Positions 34,305 through 47,456 of a stretch of DNA of 64,000 bases are shown piece after piece. Made by a program: the position numbers and the translations under genes. The stretch's first letter is position 1. Every line of letters starts with the position of its first letter. Location: contig SAUG01000074.1 in assembly GCA_011316305.1 (NCBI GenBank), positions 124,001 to 188,000 of the forward strand, written 5' to 3'. The stretch is from Rusavskia elegans (Eukaryota > Ascomycota > Lecanoromycetes > Teloschistales > Teloschistaceae). The notes beneath the pieces are model-generated. The model had not been told where the DNA came from. It worked only from the letters and a program-made list of their open reading frames with translations, and ran no database searches.

Positions 34305-36168
34305 TACTAAATAGTGTTAGAAAGAAAAAGAATAGTAAATATTTCAAAATCTAAATAAAAAAATATAAAGAATTTAGTTTTTAGAATATTCGATTTAAAA
34401 AAACTATTATAAATGGATATAGATTGATTAAATCTAAATAGAAATTTATTTCTCTTGTAAAAATAAAACGGTCAATAGTATCCGATAGTATATAAATTAA
34501 AATAACTATTCCCAATTGAATAAAATTACAAGATTTACAATAATATATATCAAACTATAATAGTTATACTAGAATAATAGAATGGATACGCCGAAAAATT
34601 ACTAGAACTAATAAAATTTACAGTCTATAAATATCTTCTATATTCTATTATAGATGAATTAATAAATTTTATATACGACAATCCGAACTTTTTAGTCTAT
34701 AAAAACTCAAAATATATTATATACTAGATAAAAAAACTAGAAAAATAGACGTTTTATATCGAAGAAATAATATATAAAAATAAAAGAGATTTTTAGCGAT
34801 AATATTCTAAAGATTAACGAAAATAGATTACTTTTAATAAACTAATAAAAATTGAACGCAACGTTATATATATTAAAAGATAACTAGAAATAATTTCTAA
34901 TTAAAAGGATAAATCTATAAATACTTGAAAATTAAATCGATAAATAAATTAAAGAATACTACGATAGAATACTAATATATCGCAATATATATTAAAAAGT
35001 ATATTAGTTTATAATAAAATAAATATACGATTTATATTCGTTATAGCGAAATACAATATTAGAAATTATCGAATTTTCTATAGAAAAAAGTTACGATAGA
35101 ATTTATTATTAAATTTCTAAAATCTGAACATTCGATATTAAAGATAAAATACAATTTAATTTTTAAAATAGTAGATAGATTTATAAATTATATCTTTGTT
35201 ATTCCATTTATAAAAAACTATATAATAAATTAATCGGATTCATCGTTTTAGAACGATTATTTCGATACTATAGAGTATTAAAAGTATTAATAATAAATAG
35301 AAATAAATATATTTCTATTTGTTCGGCCGTCGAATCTAGTTTCGAATCTAGATTAGCTAATCCGATCCGATTTGAATCGAATTAAAAAATAGTTCGATTC
35401 GATCCGATAAATCATTATAACGGAATTTATAATCTAATCTAATTTAAAAAATCCGTTAAATTTATATAACTCGTATAATTCTAGTAAAAAAAGTTATACG
35501 AATAATTTTAAAAATATCTAAATAAATAACGATACTAGTTGGATTAAATATATTATACAGCTATTTCAATATTATAATAAATTCAATACTAAAATAGATA
35601 CAATATATAATTATTAATAAAATTCTAAAAGATTTCTATTAGATTTTCGAATTCGATTTAAAATTAACCGCTTAGCGAGTCGAACCGATTCGACCTGTTA
35701 AAAAAGCTAGATCGAATTATAGACACCGACGGAAATTTATATCGAAGTGGTAGGTCCAATTTCTATTTAGTGTTAAATTTAAAATATAAACTATTTTCTA
35801 TTCTACTATAACTAGATAGATAGAACGTACTAGTTGGTTATTTATATAATATTTAATATTTTATAATATAGACCCGTAGAATATTTAAATATTATTTCCA
35901 CATCTAGTATTATTTTTATTTAATATAACGAAATCGAAGATAATTAGAAAAATATTATTTTATATTAATTATAAAAAAGAATCAATACAATTTAAAATAC
36001 TATTACTTTATAAATCAGCGGAAGTAATATTATAAAAAATTAATATTTAAAAAATAAGATTTATAGTAAACTTAAAAAGATATAAATATAATCAGATAAT
36101 TACTAAAATAAAAAGCGAAAAATAGTATTTTAATTTTAAAAAGAAAAGAAAATATATTTTTCTATAAT
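34305..36168 (+). pseudogene. gypsy integrase fragment
   Basis: Near 35160-35310 the frame reads VDRFINYIFVIPFIKN and later LFRYYRVLKVLIINRNKYIS. This matches the integrase core pattern of Ty3/gypsy (VVDRFTK...HGVPKVLISDRD), with the catalytic Asp before R changed to Asn. After the MITE at 35320-35759 come traces of the HPQTDGQTERTNQ block. It could be the distal part of gypsy I, displaced by the insertions at 24171-34304; this is inference from order and orientation. Confidence 0.68.
35320..35759. mobile_element. M1-related MITE copy 7
   Basis: Ends TGTTCGGCCG and GGTAGGTCCA; duplication ATTTCTATT on both sides. It has the family core but divergent termini. Confidence 0.72.
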
Positions 36169-36296
36169 TAGTCTGGCCGTTTTATCGGGTTTCGAATCGT
36201 ATTAGGAAGAAGACTAACTTTAACTAGTAATTTTAACACGTTAGCCACGTTTATCGCGAAGTCGGGTCGCCACTTTGGACCGAAGTGGCCAGTCTA
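36169..36296. mobile_element. M1 MITE copy 8, 128-bp minimal form
   Basis: Ends TAGTCTGGCC and GGCCAGTCTA; exact 8-bp duplication TCTATAAT at 36161-36168 and 36297-36304. It keeps several CA and TG dinucleotides, unlike the long copies. Confidence 0.88.
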
Positions 36297-36995
36297 TCTA
36301 TAATAAAATTCAAGATAAAAATTCTAAATAAAAAACCTGACTATATTAAAATCGAACTATTTTAATTAAAAATTTAGAAAATTTTGGAATTTTAAATTTA
36401 ATCTATTTAAAAACGCTAAAATATATTCGGTATTTTATAAATTTCTATTAGAACTAGCCGATTCCAGAACGCTAATATAATAGATATTTAACTTCGAAAT
36501 ATAAAAGAAAAATATCTTTATAATCGAGAGAATTCTATAATAGAAAAGCTAAAATTATCTAATTAAATAGAAAAATTATTCCATTTCGGAAAATATTTAG
36601 AAATTTAAAAAATATTTAGTAAACTGCTAGAAGATATTTAAATAACTTTATCGAAAGTAGATATCAGAATATTTTAAAAAGAATTCGGTAAATTATCTAA
36701 AAAATTTTAAATTTACGAATATTATTTAAAATCTAATTTTATAAAAAACTCCGACGTATATTTAGATAACTGTTTATTTGGTTTTAAATAATAGATATTT
36801 TTATCGAAATTGTCTTTTTAGTTCGTTTATCTAATAAATTTATTTTTTAACGAAAATTTATTTTTTTTATAAAAGTAATATATATTTCTTTTCGAACTTT
36901 CTTTTAAATTTTATAAATCTTTCAGATATTTTAATAGAATTACAATTTGTTACTTTTTATATTTTTCTATTCGGTATAAATTACCCGAAAATTTC
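36297..36995. other. degenerate retroelement sequence, unassigned
   Basis: AT-rich with stops in all frames and no clear motif. Probably continues the retroelement interrupted by the neighbouring MITEs. Confidence 0.4.
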
Positions 36996-37248
36996 TACAC
37001 GTCGGAACGAATTCCTCAGACGAAAAGATAGAAAAAATTTTAACGATTTCGATTTCTACTAAATAAAGCAATACTTAATATTATTAACTACGAATAAAAT
37101 TCTAGAAAGAAATCTTATCTAAATACTCTGAATATTTAGTGTCTAGACGCTAGATCTATTCGGAGATAAATATTACTATTTGAAATACGAATAGAATTTT
37201 TTAAAAAATCTTTAATCTAATCCGAACGACAATCCGTTCCGAGCTGCA
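36996..37248. mobile_element. M2 MITE copy 2 (253 bp)
   Basis: Same length and ends as the copy at 22100 (TACACGTCGGAACG, CCGTTCCGAGCTGCA). Flanks AAAATTTC and AAAATTAT agree in six of eight bases. Confidence 0.8.
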
Positions 37249-40179
37249 AAAATTATATTTCTAATCGCGATCTAAATTCTCGCTTTATTTTCCAGAATAA
37301 ATATAGATTTTATATATCGAGATTTTATAAAAAATAGAATAAACTTTTATTATAGTAATATTAAAGAATTTAATAAATTTAGTAAATTTATATCGGCGAA
37401 TAATATTAGATTTGGAAAGATATTAAAATATAATATAAAGAAAAATTTTCTTAAAAAAAAAGATAAAAATTCTATACTAGATTCTACGAAATCCAATATT
37501 TAGTAATAGTTTTTCAATATTAATTAAATATTTAGACGATATTTAGTAATTAATAGTATTTTATAGTATTATTAACAATTTACGTAAATTAGTTATTTAG
37601 TTATTTAATAGTGATTGGTATATTAATTATACTAATTATAATAATTATATTTTCTATACTATTTATATTGTATGGACTAATTATAATATATATAAAGAAA
37701 TCCATTATTAATGAAAATTTTAAATTCTATAATTTTATAGTAAATATTTAATTAACTAGTTTACTCTATATATTATTCTAGTAATTAAAACTAATATATA
37801 TATCTTTATTTATTAAATAACCATTACATATATCGTAGATCTATTAATATACTAGTAAAATCAAACATTTTTTAAATATATCAAGTTTTCTAGATAATTT
37901 TATAAAAATAATATTTATCCGTTAGAAAAAAAAATCGTAATATTAGAAGGAATTATGTAAATAATGATATTTATACGTATTCGAAAATAGTAGTAAAGAT
38001 ATTTATATAAAAATTATTTTTTCTGTATTTGCTAGATTATATAGAAAGAAAAAATCGTTTTTCGATTCTATTATTAATTATATCTTTCGAAATAATATAA
38101 TTAAAAGCCGCGTGTTAATTTTTATTTAAAGAACTAATATTTTCTTCCAGTATCTAAGCCTATATAATCGGATTATAGTCTAATTCAAATATATTTAACC
38201 GTTTTTCTAGCTAATACATATATATATATATAATTTTCGATAGATTATAATTTTATAATTTATATTTTATATTTTTTAATAATTGTTCGATTAGAAATAG
38301 ACTATAGTTGCATTCAAGATAATTTGTATCTAGCGGATATATCAAAATCATTTCTTGAAAATAATATATAAAATCGTTATAAATATTTTTTCAAAATTTT
38401 TTCTAAAATATTTTAAACCGAATAAAAAGATAAAAGATATAGTTAGTAAATAGTTAACATTAAAACTGAAATTCGATAGAAAATACTATAGCTTTTCGAA
38501 ATAAAAATACTATTTTTTATTATTTTTAATAAAGTCGCGGGTAAAATATATATTCCGAAAAACTTTATATATTTAGTTTTAATCTATCCACAGTTTTCTA
38601 AAACTAGTTATTCTAAAAATTTAAAAAGAAAGTTTCTAGTGATAATAGTATTTATCTATAAAAGAATTATAATAAAAGATTTTGCTAATCGAAAAACTAA
38701 ATCGTTTTAATCGTTATTATCGTATTTTTAAATCGAATATATACAATTATAGAAAGTTTTTATATAAAATACTTCGACTATCTACATTAGTAATACTCTG
38801 TTCGAATTATATTATTAAAACTTTATTATTTATTGTAGTAGTATTCTATAACTCGATTATATTAGTAATTTTTTAAAAGCTGATTAAATGAATATTAGAT
38901 AGATAAAGATATAAATACTATATAGACGGCTATTTCTATTGTTTTCGAAGTTTTAATAAATCGAAGATCGCTATAGACAAATTGATAATACTACTATTAA
39001 TATAATATATAATTTTTATTATTTTTCGTTTTAATTCCGAACCGAATTATTTCGAGATTACAATCTTTATTAATATATATATAGATAAACTAAATCGCCT
39101 AATATTATTATATTTTACGATATTAATTTAATAGTCGTTTTTAAAAGATAGATATAGATTATATCGTATTATCTATCGATTATCGAATTAAAAATCGATT
39201 AAATTCCAGCCGTCGCGGATTTAAATACGTCTATTATTAGATTTATAATAAATCTGACAACTATTCGAAGATAGTAGTATAGAATTATAATTATTTCGGT
39301 AATCTTTTACTATATCGGATAAATCTATCGTCATTTAATAGTTATAAATAGAACGTATTAGACTTCGCTACGCTGTAGAAACTATATATTCTAGTATTTT
39401 TAATAATTTCTCTTAATCGGTTAGATTGATCGAAATCGAAATAAAATAGTTTCTTTATTATAACAGTATCCATATTATCGAAATTATAGAAACCGTTATT
39501 AATTTTTAAAAATAATAAAAAATATTTATATAGAAAGCCTCGTTTCTAATATTTAATTATTTTATTCGAATCTTCGTATTTTCCAAATAAATTCTTTGTA
39601 TATTCTTTTAGTAATAACTTTTATCTACCGTAAATAAAACGTTTATATCGTTAATAAAGTTCGATTTTAGATTTTAGATTTTAGCTATTTCGTAGTAAAG
39701 ATTTCGGGCTATTATAAATTCGCTATTATAGTTATAAAAAGCGACGATTTACTATAATATTCAACTAATACTATCGAATCTATATATAAAATAAAAGTAA
39801 TATCATTCGACGACTGATATTTAAAAAATTAATATTATTCTAAATTATTATATCTCTAACGTTCTAATATAGATTTATTCGAATCTTTTTTTTATTTTAT
39901 TATTATTAGTTATACTTTATTTAAATATATACCGCGTTTCAAAAGTATCGACTATAGTTTACTAAAAGAGACGTCTATTATAATAAAGCGATTTAAATTT
40001 CGTATTTTTTTTATAAAACTAATACGAAAAGAAATTCTACTAATTTACTTTAATTCGATTATCTTGAAATTCTAAATTTTAAATTCTAATTAAATTCTGA
40101 TTAATCTTTCGAAAAAAGTAAAATATATTAAAACGATATATAATAAATATTATTTGGATTAATATAACGTACGTTCGAT
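37249..40179. other. AT-rich stretch, unidentified
   Basis: Old RIP-degraded DNA. Frames of 60-75 codons occur but are low-complexity Ile/Asn/Tyr/Lys translations. No ends or motifs could be placed. Confidence 0.4.
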
Positions 40180-40703
40180 TAAAATAGCTATTTCGGATTA
40201 GAATTTTATAGATATTTCGGAAATCCGACCCGAGTTTTAACGAATCGGTTCGATCTAATCTATTAAACGGTTCAAATCGGTTTCTAATATTAGAATCGAG
40301 AGTCAAATCGGATTATAAAATAGAAATCGATAGAAATCGATAGAAATCTAATCTAATCTATTTAATCATCTATATATAATATAATAAAAATCAATTAATT
40401 AAATAATTGATTTTATATTAAAGTAATTTATTTAGATTATATATTTTATTTTATAAAAGTCTTTCTGGCTAATATAATTAATTAACTAGATTATTTTTAA
40501 ATAGATAAATCCAACTTTTATATTAGAGTTTAGCGATTTTAATAGATCGAATTCGGATTTCCGAATTCGATTTGGAACCGAATCAAATTAAATTTTAGAA
40601 AAATCCGATTTAATTTAGAACGAATTAGATAATTTTTTAATCCGATTTAAATCGAATCGAATTGGTTAATTTACGTTCGAAATCCGATCCGACGGTCAAT
40701 CTA
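40180..40703. mobile_element. M1 MITE copy 9
   Basis: Ends TAAAATAGCT and GGTCAATCTA; flanks CGTTCGAT and TATTCGAT differ only by RIP-type changes. Confidence 0.82.
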
Positions 40704-41050
40704 TATTCGATTAATTTAAATCTATTTTACTACGTCGATAGATAATAGTATTTCGGATATAAAATTTTATATATTTAAATAGAATTAGTAATGGAATAGT
40801 ATAGATAGTAGATAGATTTTCGCTTCGTTTATTAATATTCAATTGAATTATTATTTTATATAGATATTAAATCGAATTTAAAATAGTTTTCGATTCGTTT
40901 TATATTTATATTTCCGAATTAATTCTGATTTAATTTTTAATATATCGATAAATAGATTGTATCTATAAAGTATATATATTAACTTTTATATTAATCTATA
41001 ATCTAGATTTTTATTTCTTTTCTATCGAAACTCTACAATTTAGCTAGAAT

Positions 41051-41502
41051 TAGACTAGCTACTTCGGTATAGATTTCTATCGGTATCTATAATCCGATTT
41101 GATTTCTAGTAGATTAAATCGATTCGATTTACTAAACGGTCGGTTCCGGATCGAATCCGGAAATCCGATAGAAACCTATTAAACCTTTATTAAAAATTAT
41201 ATATTTTATATATTCCAATATAATTATTTATTATAGTAGTTATCTAGTTAGATATTTATTTAGTTTAACTAATATTCTTTTAGCTAATATAGTTATTTAA
41301 TTAAAAGATTTTAAAATTAATTATACAACTATTATATTAGAGTTATATAAATTTTATAGATTTAGCGGATTTTATATATCGGATTAGATTATAAAATCCG
41401 ATCTAAAAATCTATCGGATTAGATCGGACTATTTTTTAATTCGATTCGAATCGGGTCGGATTAGTTAATTTAAATTCGAAATCCATTTCGATGGCCAAAC
41501 TA
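41051..41502. mobile_element. M1 MITE copy 10 (452 bp)
   Basis: Ends TAGACTAGCT and GGCCAAACTA; flanks GCTAGAAT and GCTAAGAT differ only by G/A. Confidence 0.82.
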
Positions 41503-41618
41503 GCTAAGATTATATAAATAGATCTAGACGTATTACTACCGTATAATACTTTTAGTATTTGAGAGATTTTATATATAGTTTATTGTTTTTTCAATCTAGA
41601 ATAGAATTAGCTTGTTTT

Positions 41619-42083
41619 TAGATTGGCCGTCAGATCGGATTTCGAACCCGGGTTAGTTAATCCGATTCGACCCGAATCGAGTTAGACTAAAATATAATCT
41701 AATCCGATCGGGATCTAGATCCTAAATTATAATTCGATTCGATCTACTAAAACTAAATTCTAGTACTAAATTCTAATATAAAAGTATAAAGCTAGTATAA
41801 CTTTTATATAAATTTAATAAAATAATTCTAATTAATTAATTACGCTAGCTAAAAAGTCTGTAGTAATTTTAAATATATTATCTAGATATATTACTTTTAT
41901 TTAGTTATTAAAACTATATTATATTAAATATATAATATAATCGGATTGAATTCGGATTAGGTTATTAAATAATCCGATCCGAATTCGACCCGCTAAGACC
42001 CGGGTCGGATCCGGGTCGGATTACTAAAATCAGATCGGATACCCGACGGTTTAACGAAAACTCGACTCGAATCGGCTAGTCTA
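41619..42083. mobile_element. M1 MITE copy 11 (465 bp)
   Basis: Ends TAGATTGGCC and GGCTAGTCTA; exact 8-bp duplication CTTGTTTT at 41611-41618 and 42084-42091. Confidence 0.9.
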
Positions 42084-45000
42084 CTTGTTTTAAAGTAATC
42101 GAAGATTATCGATAGTTTAATAGAATATAAACGTAAAAGATTAGTTAAACTAACGGATATTCTTTAGATAATAGATACTATAGTCGTTTTCTCGGATTAA
42201 AAGATCTTTTAGAAATTACGAAAGCGGTTGCAGCGGTAGAAACTATAATTTTCTTTATTTATAATAGATTTTATTTTCGATAGCAAATTTGAAAAATTAA
42301 TTATTATTTTATTTAATTTAATATATAGTCTACAACAACTATATACTATTCGATATTAGCTGGTAGGATCGGTTTTATATAATCTAATATTATAAGATTT
42401 TAGTTTCGAACACCGCGACTTATACGCAGTAGAATAAGACTTTTTTTAACGGTATTAACGGCTCTAATTACTAAATTGACTATTAATAGCTTCGTATTAT
42501 TCTACCGGATCTTTTTCTTTACTAGTATTTTACTATTTTTCTTTATTTTGAATAGATATTACGAAAGGTATAGTAGAAATTTATTATTATTTTTAATATC
42601 TTCGCTTTTAGAATTATTTTCTTTTTAACTCGACTATTACGATTGTTATTACTGTTATTATATTTCTCGCTTGATTTAAAACGGTAATAAAAACGAATTA
42701 ACGCCGAATTTAATATCGATTCTATTAGTAATAAGAAGATCGAAGAAAAAATCGGAATAAAAACGATATTCGTTACTATTATTAATATTAAAATTAGAAT
42801 CGATATCGTTCTAGCTTTTACTACTATATATATTTTAGATATTTAGTATTTATAAAAAATTAAAGATAGTATATAGCGTATTATCTAGCTGAAATAGAAT
42901 ATAGATCTAGGGCCGTACTAATCTAATATATTATAAAAAGTAGATAAATTCGAAATCTTTTCGTTTTCTATTTAAAAAAGACGGTATATAGATTACGATA
43001 AAAATTAGTAAAATGGAAATTAAATCTAGAATTAATATACGCGTTATAGAAAAGATATTAGCTATTATATATTTAAAGACGATAAATATTATAGGCTTTT
43101 GTTGATAGATATATCTTTATTATTACTATATCTAGATCTCTGCAGCCTGATATTTAGATCTATTTCTATCAATAGAAATCGTTTCGAAATAGATACGCGT
43201 TTTTTCAAAAGAAATATATCCGTTTAGTTTGAAATTAAAACTAGCAATTTAATAGAAAAAAAAATAGAATATAAAAGATTCTATTTTAAAAGATATAATA
43301 TATTTAATAGATAGAGAAAAGTCGATTTAAAAAGTTTAATTTCTAGAAAACTATATAAAGATAGATATATTTTTCACGAAAACAGATTCGGCGTGATAAT
43401 ATTATAAAATTCCTAGAATCGAGCTAAAAAAAACTATTATAAAAGAGCTAAAAAATCTGGTGAAGATAATATTAGATTTAAAATAGAAAAAGATAGTATT
43501 ATTATAATAAAAAGTAGATTCGGACGATTAATTCGGATAAATTAAAATTCGAAATAAAATATCAAATTTTTTTCAATAGATAATTTATATATATTTCAAA
43601 AATCCGATATATAAAAGTTTCAATTTAACGATAACGGTATTTTTTCTAAAGCGATTTATATTCTAAAAATAGAAAATAAATACGTAAAATCTATATTAAT
43701 TCTAGATAAATTATCCTGAAATTGAAATATTAAAAGCAGATAATATAGTAATTATAACGATCGTATAAAATCGAATTAAACGTTTTAATTCTCGGTTATA
43801 TTACTGCAATTCTATTAAAGCGAATAGTTATCAGTAATTCGTATTTCAATATTAAATTATATAATATTATAAAAAAAACAAAGATAAATATTATTATTTG
43901 ATTACTATCTATTTAATTAAATTAAAATATTATAGAATCAATACTAGCAGCTATCGATTAATTTATTTAAAATTAATATATTCTATATCGTAAAATAACG
44001 AACGCGAAAAAAGTTAAAGAATATATTATTAATAAATTTTAGTATAAAAAATTTATTTCTAATAGAATTATTAGTATTAGAAAATTTAATTATTTATAAA
44101 CGAATTTCAATTAAATATCATTTATTATTTAATGATTCAATATTACTTGAATATTGCTTTAAATTTATATATAAATAGATAGATTAAACGATAGAATTAT
44201 ATATTGAAATTCTATTTAAATCAATATATTAATAAATAATGAAAAAATTAAATTAAATTTCTATTTTTAAATAAATTAATTGTATTGATCAGAGTTTTGA
44301 ATTCTATAAACGGGTTAAATAATATTAGAATATATATTTAGATTGTATAGTTATATACGAATTCGAAGGTTAACTGATTCGATCGTTAATCGTAAAAACG
44401 GATATAAAAACGGATATAAATCTAGCGTGGAAATATTTATATATATGAATGCCTTACTTTTATATAATTATAGAAAATCAATTCTATATTATCTATAGTG
44501 ATAGTAAATCTAACAATATAAAGTTTTTTTTAATAATTTATAAATTATAATCTAGATATAATATTTAAAAACGCTAAAAATAAATGAATAAAAAAGGAAA
44601 TAATAATTATAAAAGAGAAAATGATAAATAAAAAAATATTAATAAAAAAAATATAAATTTACAAAAAATAGATAAATCGATATATATAAATTAAAAAAAT
44701 ATCTAAAAAACGATCGAACTAAATATTATAATAAAAAATATTAATCGGTAAAATATAAAATTAAAAATTTAATACGATTATTTACAAAAATTTAAAATTC
44801 AAACAATTTTAAAAAAATATTTTTAAATTTATAGATTTTTAGATTTACTAGTTAACTTTTATAATTAAATTTAAAGTTTAAAATATCATTTATTTATTTA
44901 TATTAGAAAAGTTCTATGACTATTAAAATAACGATTTAGTACAATAGCTACTACAAAAATGTATTGATAATAAAAAAAAGTAAAAAGTAAAAATTATTTT

Positions 45001-45157
45001 AGATAAAAGATCTATAAAATCTAAAAAAAAAACGAAGATTTTAAAACAGAATTTCTAATTTAATTAAATTAACTAATTATCAAAATATCATTTTCAGTAA
45101 TTATAACAAGAATTTAAAAAAATTTAGAAATTTATCGAAATATATAATTAGAGTAAT
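42084..45157. other. AT-rich stretch, unidentified
   Basis: Stops in all frames; some coding-like composition around 42.1-43.5 kb, but no motif I can name. Confidence 0.4.
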
Positions 45158-45460
45158 TGTTACGTCTACGATTCCACAGAAATACTTACGTTTATTCGTT
45201 AAATAAACGGACTAATAGTTCAGTCCAGTTAGAGCCGCTAGAGCCGCGGGGCCGCCTCATTTTAATAGATCGACTCTATCGGATACATCGATCTTTTTTC
45301 AATATATAATATTCTTTATAGTCTAATAGATAGCTGCTCTCGTTAGTTATTATTATAATTATTTAATATTGCTTTCGTTTATCTTTTATAATTACCTATA
45401 TAACGAAAACGATTTATAATATCGTAGTTTTACTTTTATAGCTATATAGGACTAGTTATA

Positions 45461-47352
45461 TATTATAGTTTTCGAAAGATGACCTCGGGGGACTCTGGGC
45501 TTTTAGAGCTATATATATAGTATATCTATTGCTTCTAAAAGACTTTTATTTGGAATTATATTAAGTTTTTATATATATATATATATATATATAGTTTCTT
45601 AACGTTATATACGGCAACGATTATTATATTTACGTATTAAAAAATTTTACAGCTAAAAGTATATTCGTCAAGCAAGAAAGATTTGAAGCGCAATTAATTA
45701 CTTCTATTTAATTATTTTCTTTTTTATTCGCGATTGCGAGTTCTCTACTATATAAATATAACTTCGTTACTCGTAGTCTTCGATCTAGTTTAAATACTAT
45801 ATTTCCAATTCTTTTTCGACGTTATATATAATTATCAACTTCTAATATTTCCGCTATATCTATTTACTATACTGCGAAGTAATTATCTATATCCGTCGCT
45901 TCGGCTATATTTATTATACAACCTGTATCTAAACGTTCGGCAAAACTATTAAAATATTCTTTAATCTATCTAGCTTTAAAAAGATTACTAGATAATACGC
46001 TAGCTACTATAGCTAGAAGTTTTACCCGGTCGATTAGATTAAAAAAGAGTAGAGAAATCGGATAGCGCGTTTTAAAGGCGGTAAAGAAAAATTTTATATC
46101 GAAGTTAAAATAGATTACTCTAGCTATAACGAATAGTCGATAGGCGCGCGGATAGATATAGTTATTATAAATATAGATACTATCGTCTAGTATAATTTAT
46201 AGCTATAGCTATTACGGGAATATATACGTACGTAAAAGCTTTTAGTAAATCGTAGTATTTACGAAAGGCTTGTATTATATTATAGGGCTACCTGGGGGTC
46301 CTGGTATCTCCAAAGGTTGGTTAGACTTATTAGTATATCTATAAACGGAGGTATAACAGGTAATTACTTTAAATTAATATAAGAATAAATCAGTATAATT
46401 ACTAGAGTAGTATATAGCGATAACTAATAAATTAAATACGAGCTATAAGGGTGTCGAGTTCGGAATCTATATAGATAATAAGATCCTCCTTTTTTTAGAT
46501 ATCTTATTTACCGAGATAACTGAGATAACTTTCCTCAGGTACCTTACTTACTAAAATAACTAAGATAACTCTCCTTAGATACCTTATTTTCCGAGATATC
46601 TAAAATAACTCTCTTTAGGTACCTTACTTATTAAAATAATTAAAATAATAATACTAAGTCCTTCCGACCTATCTAGGCGTAATAAGGAGTTCCGGTACTA
46701 TACTAAGCACTACTGCGTTCCCGAAGTCACGCCGCGCGTGCTCATAACATATTACTGGTATAAAAAAAAGACAAAGCGATAACTGCGAGATATATTTATC
46801 TATAAAAATTTCTATAATAGTTAAATTATCGGTAGAAAGATACGTTATATTATTAAATAAATTTAAATCAAGATTCTATAGAACCGTTATTTACGTTAAC
46901 TAAACTAAAATATAAATTTTGCTCCTATATATTAAATATTGGTATATTAACGCTTGATTTTATTATCGAACCATTGGTTTATCGGATATCAAAACAAAAA
47001 CAAATTAACTAAATAGTATATTAATATAATATATTATAGAAACTATAGAATATTAAAACTAATATTTATATAGGCGGTATAATATACGCGCTAGTCACGG
47101 CGCTAGATTTTACACGTATAAAAATCTCCGATTTCGTAGGTTTTTTTTAAATTCCGATCTAGTTAGCGTTGATCGTTCGTTTTATATAACGTTAGCGAGT
47201 AGACAGCCGCTTAGAAATTCTAAGGAGCCTGAGGCGTTCCGAACGCTTCTAATAATTCCTCGGGCGCCCGGGGCGCCCGAGAGCCGTTCGAGCTCGCAGG
47301 GCCTCTACCAAAATTATAGGGCCCCCAGAGACACTTTTCGAAAACCTTGATG
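45461..47352 (-). mobile_element. family C TIR element, complete copy C1
   Basis: Flanked by TA on both sides and inserted in the A1 5' LTR. The right end read inward is CATCAAGGTTTTCGAAA; the left end TATTATAGTTTTCGAAA differs by RIP-type changes and one other. Subterminal CTCGGGGG / CTCTGGGGG also correspond. Without the B LTR it is about 1.4 kb. The coding block, shared with 18.6 kb, lies on the minus strand. TA duplication suggests a Tc1/mariner-like or related DNA transposon, but no transposase motif was recognised. Confidence 0.75.
46278..46749 (+). mobile_element. solo LTR, family B copy 4 (472 bp)
   Basis: Ends TATTATAGGG and CTCATAACA; exact duplication TATTA at 46273-46277 and 46750-46754. 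Inserted in C1. Confidence 0.9.
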
Positions 47353-47456
47353 TAATAACCTATACTAGGATCTCTTTGTTATTTAATAGTTCGGACTACG
47401 TCTATAGCTATAGCTAGGCTCGAATATAACGCCCTCTAATATATAGAGACGTTATA

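Noticed and set aside
30083..40306. Frames of 60-75 codons in the AT block (for example 30083-30268, 31212-31433, 38682-38876).
   Set aside because: They translate to Ile/Asn/Tyr/Lys-rich low-complexity sequence or to fragments of retrotransposon genes, and are expected by chance in such DNA.
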